Shown: in pieces, positions 47,701 to 56,700 of the stretch
Layout: each line of letters starts with the position of its first letter
How positions within the stretch are numbered: position 1 is the stretch's first letter
DNA from: Paragorgia papillata
Lineage: Eukaryota; Cnidaria; Anthozoa; Scleralcyonacea; Coralliidae
Length of the DNA stretch: 64,000 bases
Direction: 5' to 3'
Assembly (NCBI GenBank): GCA_035771165.1
Contig: JAWNZC010000445.1
Location: 4,265,501-4,329,500, forward strand
The notes under the pieces: model-generated
What the model was told of the DNA's origin: nothing
What the model saw: the letters and a program-made list of their open reading frames with translations, nothing else
The model's database searches: none
Made by a program: the position numbers and the translations under genes

Positions 47701-50700
47701 CACAATTGATCAGTGGTTGGTCTAGAAGACTTACTGTATCAAACAATTATATCATCATATTCATCATATACACTTTGGTGTCAGTATTTGCAGAGAATCT
47801 GTATGGAGTCCATTTAAGAATAATTCCTGGACAGCTACCCTTTACGCAATTTTGTCATCTGAAAGTGAAACATCTCACCTGAATTTATTTAAGTGTTCAA
47901 TCAAGAATCACTTGCCAATGATGGTTGAAGAATGAAAAGTGTACTATTTATCATGTACTGTGGTGTCAACTAAAGTTTAGTCAAGCTAAAATGCATACAG
48001 CATATTAGCATATGCATAATGGACATTACAGACATCTTAAATCCTGCAGACAGTGCATATATAAGATACAGTGTAAAGCATAGTATTTACTGTCATTCAA
48101 CTTTACAATTTTGTCAATAATTAATTTCCTGTTGGTAATCAGTTTAACATTACCATTGACAAGTAAACTTTATTACTTTTTACTATTAATTGCGACAGAC
48201 AGCATGTAGCATATTATGACAGTGTTGTTTATATGTGTACAGTATATAGTAGCAAACATCCGAAACTCATCAAATATCGACAAAGATTCTGTAAAATTCT
48301 TGTGTATTTTATCAAATTAAATTGGCCATTTCCTGTTTTAGTATATTTATTGTTTGCTCCAGTCTTATGTTAACTTATTACACTGTCTGTCAGTCTATTT
48401 GATAATTATTTTAACCATAAGGCCTATTACATTTCAATTTTCTTCCCCAGTACTTATGATGTGAATTTACTTACTATACTAGTGCGTTAAAATTGGGTCG
48501 TGTGACTAGTCTAGCTATAGACTTAAACGTAGACGGATGTACGCATTTGCGTGCCTATTTTTGCAATTGGCATAACCTGATTGCGCAGTACGCAGTCTAG
48601 CAAACTACCATAATTTTTTGACAAATTGAACAGGGTCTTCTATATATTGCCTTATATGAAGTACACGCACCGTTCCATTTGCGTAAACAAGCCCGTTTAG
48701 TGAATAATTAAACGGATCGTAATGGCTAAAATATGGCCCATTGCCCCTTAATACTTTCAGCAGACAAAACCTATGGTGCTAGATTCGGCAGATTCCAGCG
48801 ATCATTTCGATATAGAAATCATTAAAATCGTACTAAATGACAATGTGTAAACATGTTTTGAAACACACATTTCCAAATGTAATAAGATATCTAGACGACT
48901 AGACATTATTCGGTGCTTTATATTTACTTGCGTTTTGTAGTTGTTGGAGCAAGCAGCAGAAATCTTCTTTGTGTTTCTCTCGTAATACTCTCATAATTTG
49001 CAGATTTAAGGTCTTGAGTACTTTCAGTTTCCCATTTCGGTATGGCTCGATAGCTCGTCAGTCATCTTCGAATCGTAGGTCTATTGCAATCAGCATGTGC
49101 AGTTGTAAGTAATATTTATAAACCGCGCAGGAGGGCTTTATCGGATATAAAACACGAGGCTATCGCCGAGTGTTTTATATCCGATAAAGCCCGTACTGCA
49201 AGGTTTTTAAATGGCTTCTAAAAAGAATCACTTCATACGTTCATTGGCGTAGTAATTTTGAAAATTAAGCTTATCTCAGCCGTTAAAAACCAGCGAGAAA
49301 CTTAGAGCGAGTCTATATCACATATATAGATCCGATACGCTCATGATTTTTCTTTGTGTTTTCCTCATGAATTATTAATGATTTTAGAAGTAATATTTAA
49401 CATCAGCACAGTTGTTAGCCACATCACTGATGTGTTTGATGATAGTTTGAAGGGTAATTAGCAGCCATTTTGAAACGTCATTGTTGCCATAGCAACAACT
49501 GTTGCTATTTATATTTGTTAACAAATTTTGATTGTCAGACTGTTTAATTATGCATAACATTTAGTTTTATTCTTTTCCCGAATTGTTTATGCACGTGTTT
49601 TGGACTCTCAAACTTGTATTTTCCATTTTTCAAGAAACTGTGTGGAGCCACCTTAAACGACACATTGTTTTTGACATGTTGCATTATTGTCAACAGAACT
49701 ATTGCAAAGTGAGCTGGTGTTTCTGCGCTTTTCTCGTCGTATTGTTATTTTATTTCGACGTCAAAACATTGTTCAGGTTAATTCGTATGTACCACGATAA
49801 ATAGAACCACTATTTAATTCCCATACGAAGATTGAAACCGGTTTCAATTTAATATTGTGGTGTTATTTTAATATATTTTTCTTTTATTGTTTTGCTCTAG
49901 AATGTCAAGTGAAAGATATTCCAAAAGATCAACCGTCGGTAAGTGAATAAGCCCTGTTTACACGGCCAAAATGTAAGCGGGATCTGAGCCACATCTGACT
50001 TTAAGCGGGCTTAAAATGTCCGTGTAAACAGATCGGCGTAAATTAATCGCGATTAGTTTGCACCACCTCAAGGAGGTGGATTAAACTGAGCACGATCAGT
50101 TAATCGCGCTTAACTTGGCCGTGTAAACACAACGGGATTGAAAAACGCTTGCTATTAATAGTATACGGTGTTATTAATACGATAAAATGCATTTTTTTAC
50201 CCTGCTGTAGAAGCTTCCATCTCGCTATTCTTTGTTCCTTTGTTTGTTTGTTTGTTTCTTTCTTTTACTATTACTCTTTCTCGTGTACCGATGTCTTCCG
50301 TTGTTCTTTGACGCACGCTACCCATACGAAGCTTCCAAAACCAAAAATATAGCTCGTCCGCCATGTTGAATAATGGTGTACGTGTTTTAGTAAGGAATTA
50401 TTAAATGACTGTGTAAACGCACCAAGGTGGCGCATTTTAAGCACGCTAAACAGGGCTTTACTTTCTCAAAACATTTCTGATCAGAGTACATGCACTTCGT
50501 GTCTACGTGGCACCATTAGGAAAAGGGTTCGTGTGAAATACTATGTTTGCTGTTCCAGTATAACAAAAAGTTTTCATTGTGTCTTATAACGACACATACA
50601 ACACTTTCATAATTCATAATAGCAATTAATTTGAATATTCTTTTGTGTGCATCTTAATAAGCCTTTCTGGCCTCATTTGTTTGTCTGCAATTCAAAAGAA

Positions 50701-53700
50701 TCTTTGCTCCATAACGAGGCCAGAAAGGCTCATTTAGATGTACATAACAGAATATTTAAAGTGAAGGCCTTTATGAATGTGGTCTATAAGCGTCAATATC
50801 AAAAGAAAAGAGTTAGTTGGTTAGGTCGAAACCGTGTCCATCTTAACAAGTCGTCATGCAAGAAATCGCTACCGAAAGCTGACCTCAGTGAAGCTGACGA
50901 GTAAAAGACGGCTACGAGAACTGTGACAGACCAGGCCGTGGCACGTGTTTTAAATCTATGCCACGCCCTATCCACCACAGTCTTTACACACAACTACACC
51001 CGTTCCGCTAAAAATAGAATTAGCCTGGGTACTTTCAGAAACATCAACAAACATAGTGATGTAAGCCTACGCTCTGCGACTGCGCAGTTCGCACTGTAGA
51101 TCACCTTTAAGAATCATCATTTAAACAACTAAAACTTAACAAATTTTATTTTGCGGTAAGCACCATGTATTTAATTTTTAGTGCTGAGCTTTTGTTCCGC
51201 GAGCAAAATAAAATTTGTTAATTACTCATCACCATGCAAAATAAGAAGACGACGATTCTTTTAAATCATTAATAAATAAAACTTATAAGCTTTCATTGGG
51301 TACGTTAAATTAACTTATATAGGTGATAATACATGTTGTTTTTCTTTGCCAAATTCTTTGTCACTTTAGTATTTTAAGGCCCTATTTTCATGCAACTTGT
51401 CTCGCAGTGGCGTTGCATGAACCACTGCACTGTGTAACATGCTGTACAATGGTCAAAATCGTTGCGAGACAAGTTGCATGAACCATTGCACCGTGTAACA
51501 TGCTGTACAATGGTCAAAATCGTTGCGAGACAAGTTGCATGAACCATTGCACCGTGTAACATGCTGTGCAATGGTCAAAATCGTTGCGAGACAAGTTGTA
51601 ACAACCGTTGCACAAAGTAGAATTAGGTTCTACTTTCTGCAACGATTGCAGCAATTTGTTTCAGTGTTGCACCGTGTATAAACACCCCTTCAGCAACTTG
51701 TCTCCCAATATTTTGTTATGATTTGGCACTCAATCGAGCCTCTCCCCAGTCCACCCGCTTTTATCGAAATCCAAATCATTGGAAAATTGCATAAACGCGT
51801 TGCAGCGTGTAACACCCCCTGTCTTGCAACTGTTAATGCTGCATGAGTCATCATTGCGAGACAAGTTGCATGAAAAATTGCACCGTGTAACAAGGCCTTT
51901 ACTCTGTCTAACACCAGACGGTTTTACTTGTTAAGTTGAGAGCCCTCGGTAATGAAAGAGTTAATTCATTAATCTTAATTATTATTTACCGTAGGTTATA
52001 TCCGGGTTGGATCAAAAGTATGGTCAAAAGCATTAAATGGGGACTACTACAAAGGGTCAGTGACTGGATTAGGTGAAAAAGTACACATCAAGTTCAACAA
52101 TGAGGACACAATTGCTCATGAGCGAGATGCCGAGGATTGCGTTATTTTTGACATGGAGCCTAATCCTGAGGACGTACAAATTGGAATGCGAGTGATCGCT
52201 CATTGGACATCAATTGCTGCTTATCTTTCTGGAACTGTTATCAAGATAGAAGGATTGAAATATTATGTGCATTACGATGATGGAGATAAAGGATGGAATA
52301 ATATCCGGCAGGTTCGGATTTTAAAACCACCTGTTTACTTTGGTAAGCTTTCTTTTTAGTACATTTCCCAGGTTTAAATCTTGACTGCTCAACAAAAGTG
52401 CATTGGGGCCAGCAAATTTCTGTGTTGTGTAGGCTTGCTTGGTTTGTATAACCTGACAGAGTCAGGCCCGTTTTTCCCTTCCTGCGCGAGGCGGAAACTT
52501 GCATGCGGAGGGAGGGAAAGAGGGCCTGATACAATTCTTTACCTGGCCGCATGTAAAAAGACGGATTTTGGCTTTTTCGTCTGATTGGTCCATAAGACAA
52601 AAAAAAAAAAAAAGCTCTATTCTGATTGGTTTGTGTACATTTAATTATGAATTAATATGATTTACATAATTAACAGAGCGTCTAACGAATCTAGCGATTC
52701 AACGATGTCACAGACGATGTTTAGACGGACGTTTAAAGTAAAATATCTAAAGAAAGAACGGCGCGAATGTATTGAACTTTTATATTTCAGTTAAAGTTGT
52801 TTTGCGTCTGCTTTTATAGGAAGATCCAGGAGCACGCTCCCCTTGAAAGCAATTGAAACTCGAATCTATGAGACATTTTCGAGACATGACCGCACTTTGA
52901 CAGCGCTTTTGAGAAAAAAATGTTAAAGTTTTAAAACACGTTTTTAATTCGGTTTTAGAGTAGGGTAAGCACGTTCCCCACCCGGAAAACCAGAGACTCT
53001 GGGATAATCCGTTTCAAATCGTTAACGTTATTGGCTGAATAGTGAGCATGAGTTGGTCTGAAGTGACCGGAAGTAGAATTAATAAAACCAAAATAACAAA
53101 GATGTCGGACGACAAGACTCCAGTGAAGACGTTGCCGCAATCGATATCTTCGCCGTATGTGTGTAGATGCTGTAATTCGAGCTTCGCCAGCAACCCCACT
53201 GACTTGTTTGGGGAAAAGTCAAACAAGGAGAACATACTATCCAGATTCCGCTCGGATATTTACGCATGCATACCTCAACCGGAATAACAAGAATCCTGTG
53301 ATTTGAAACGGATTATCCCAGAGTCTCTCGTTTCCCTGGTGGGGAACGTGGGCTCTAGGAACGAAATTGGTATAAGGGGTGAATTGTTGGTGAAATTTGA
53401 ATAACATGCAGGTGCAAATAATGTTGCGTATGAAATGACGATGCATAAAACGTCAGAAACAAGAACAGAAGATGCATAATGTATTAATGTAGATTAGGGT
53501 TATGGCTGGGGTCAAGGGATGATACGGATCAATATTTCTTGGATTTGAGCTGGTGGGTTTAGATGCAGAAATTGTGTATTTTATTGCTTGTTAGGAAAAT
53601 GTTTTGTTTCCATCCTTTGTGATACTATTTCTTAGCAAATTTTGTGAGAGGCATGGCCTTTCTGCTCCACCTCAAATCCGGGCTCTGGGAACGAGAATGA

Positions 53701-56700
53701 TAAGTACACGTGTTTACTGTAATGATGCTGTTTTTTAATTAGGGCCTGGGGCGAATTACCGTGCTAAAGTGAAGAAGAGCGAATCATTTAAAGAGACCAG
53801 TATGACAACTCGTCCAATCACAGTGGAGAAACCACTGAAAGCTAAACAAAGACATGCCATGATGAACAACGGAGAAGCGAAAAAACAAAGTGTTCTTCCA
53901 CCTAGTGGTCGCCAGCAGCAGAACAACTCAAACTCTGGGGATGTTGAGGAATATAATGAAAGAAAAATTTTTTACTCCAAGGGAAGAAGCAGCGAAAGTC
54001 AAGAAGTGCGCCGAAATAATAGTGTACCTCGACAACCTTCATCGTCAAGCAATAAATCTAGTCATCTGGATAAAATACTAAATATGCCGAATGTTGCTAC
54101 TGATGTGGATACTGGAGAACCTGTATTGGTTCACGAAGAAGAAAAACAGCGACACAATCGTATGCCTGTAAGACACCACAGTGATGGTGGTCCGCCTTCA
54201 ACTCGTAGTAATACGTATGTGATTTTTTTCATATTAAAATTGTTTTCTGTATAGACCCTTCAAAAACTCAATAATTCATGAGAAAACACAAAGGAAAATC
54301 ATGACCGTGACGTGTCTCTATATGTGATAGAGACACGCTCGCTATTTTCGATTAACTTTTTCTTCGATTTTGCGGCTCAGACAACTTCAATTTTCTAAAA
54401 TTATTTCTATATGAGCTTATTATATGGATAGTTTTTGAAGCCATTTAAAACATTCTGATAAATCTGATAAAACACTGCTGCTCATGTTTTAAATAGTACT
54501 TAGACAACTTCAAAGTTCCGCAGTTCAACAGAGCAAATCATTAATGAAAATTTTATTATATAATATAGATAAGTTTTGTGGAAACACCACGTAAAATATT
54601 TAGTTGCTAAGCTTTCGGCCTGTTGACCCAGGCCTTCATCAGAGCAATAATTATTATAATTAGTAATAATATTAATAATTATTGCTGTGATGAAAGCCCG
54701 AGTCAACAGGCCGAAAGCTTAGCAAATAAATATTAAACGTGGTCTTTCCACAAAAATTATCATACATTATCGCCATGAAAACTTTGAAAGAAAATTTTAT
54801 TGTTTAAGTGCAAAGGGTCTATAGGGTTTACGTATAATATCTCGAACTCGTTAATAATTCATGAGGAAGACACAGGAAATCAGTACCGTGTCAGTATTTT
54901 AAGAGAAAATCGAGGTAAGAGTTTGCTTAATTTAAATCATTTCTTGATATGGTACTGATTTTCTTTGTTTTGATTTTACGAGTTATTAATGATTTAAGAA
55001 AAAAATTATTGCTACAAATTATTTTGAGGAAATCCAAAAAATAAACGAAAACTAATCTTGTGTTACCTCATGATGTTACTTGTCAAGTAATGGAACGTTA
55101 GTAATAGTATGTTGTGGCTATCGGCGTTTCTATATTAGTCACATTAGCGCCATTTAGACCCCGTTTACACGATGCCGGTACAATTTGAAAAAGGAATCAT
55201 GCCGTTTAGGCCTTGCGATGACATGAAAACGGCACAAAATGAAGATGGGTTCCTTGACGGGATGAAATGAAAACGGAACACTAACCGGTATCGTGTAAAC
55301 GCCCGTGCCGTAACAGTTTGATGACGGTAATCACGATATATACAACCACAGTATTCGGCTCAGCAGTATTCACAAAGTCTTCTCAATTCTCATTGGAAGA
55401 GAATAGTCACATGCTAATCCATCATTATATTATACCGGCACCGTGTAAACGCAAGACTTTTTGGCCTGTATTTACACACCGGCATGATTTTGTTCCGTTT
55501 TTAAAATGTACCGGCATCGTGTAAACGGGGTTTTATACGGGAGAAAATAAGTCGCGACTTAAATAACACGCGAACACACTCGCATAAACGGTCATTTCGC
55601 GACGAATTTTGGACTTGCTTTAAACCCTCTTCTTATTTTGGACTTGCTTTAAACCCTCTTCTTATTTTAGTCGCGACTTACTTTGTTCAGGAAAAAATTT
55701 ACCATTTATACAAGTGTGTTCGCGACTTAAATAAGATGCGTCTTAATTAAATCGCGACTTATTTTCTCCCGTTTAAATGCATGGCCCTATTGCTAGGCTT
55801 AAAATTTTATTTCAAGACTTCGTTTCTCGTCTGTCATCTCAGTCGTTACGACTTTTAAACTAAGTTGATTTAATAGTTAAAACATTTAAATGCAAATTGT
55901 TTCATCAACCTTTCTTTTGATTACTTTAGGCCATATCATGGAAAAGGCTCTGTATCAAGTGATCAGGTATGCATGCATATACTGTATATGTTTCATTTTA
56001 ATCATATTACCAAAGTTGCAGACTGTTCTATCCCATTGTTGTTATCATAATTTTAACGATGAAAAATAGGAGGGGTGCATCGCTTACAAAAATCTCTTAC
56101 ACCTCGCTAAAAAATCCTTAAAAAATCCTGAAATCCCAGGAGATCCCAAGTCCCCAAATCTCTGAAAATAATAAGAAAGACTTCTTAAAACCTCCTGAAA
56201 ATCCTTAACTATTAAAATCCGTAAAGGTTTTTTGCCTTATTTGACGTCATTACATACCTTATTTGCACATTAGAAAGATAGGTATACTGCGTGTTATACG
56301 GGAAACTGCAATGGTTTGTGAGCCAAGGGAAGCAAGACAAGTTTCACGAGGAGTGTTACACGGTGCAGATGTATATATATAGTTTGTCATAGAAATTTGT
56401 CACGCAACGGCGTTTAGTGTATGAGGCTGCATGACATAATCTTATATGCTTCTCGACCGCCGCGCAAAACTCGTAACCCCTGATAACGAGTTTCTTGGTT
56501 GCTTGTCATATCACAGTCTGGGTAGGCTCAGATTTCAGTCGTTGGATTCGTCTGGTGACCGTCAGGCAAATACAGGCATCAGTGCTTTCCGTATACATCA
56601 GGGACGTACGTACTGTAGTGCTAAAAAACCAACGTATTTTGGGTTTTCTCGGGGAGGGGGCAGTTGCCCCGCTACGTACAAAAGACAAATAAGCAAATTT

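Larger units (their letters stand above)
46182..49900 (+). other. FERM gene intron 13
   Basis: 3.7 kb. Contains the third AAGACGCCT word (46588-46622), a tandem duplication with a TTAA insertion (47011-47790), two dispersed repeats (48773-48962, 49443-49656) and a hairpin at 49140-49195 (GGGCTTTATCGGATATAAAA and mirror). Confidence 0.85.
54215..55929 (+). other. FERM gene intron 16
   Basis: Holds foldbacks at 54571-54760, 55158-55530 and 55540-55782. An imperfect repeat with TTCATGAGAAAACACAAAGGAA (54277) and TTCATGAGGAAGACACAGGAAA (54859) also resembles 49345-49380. Confidence 0.75.
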
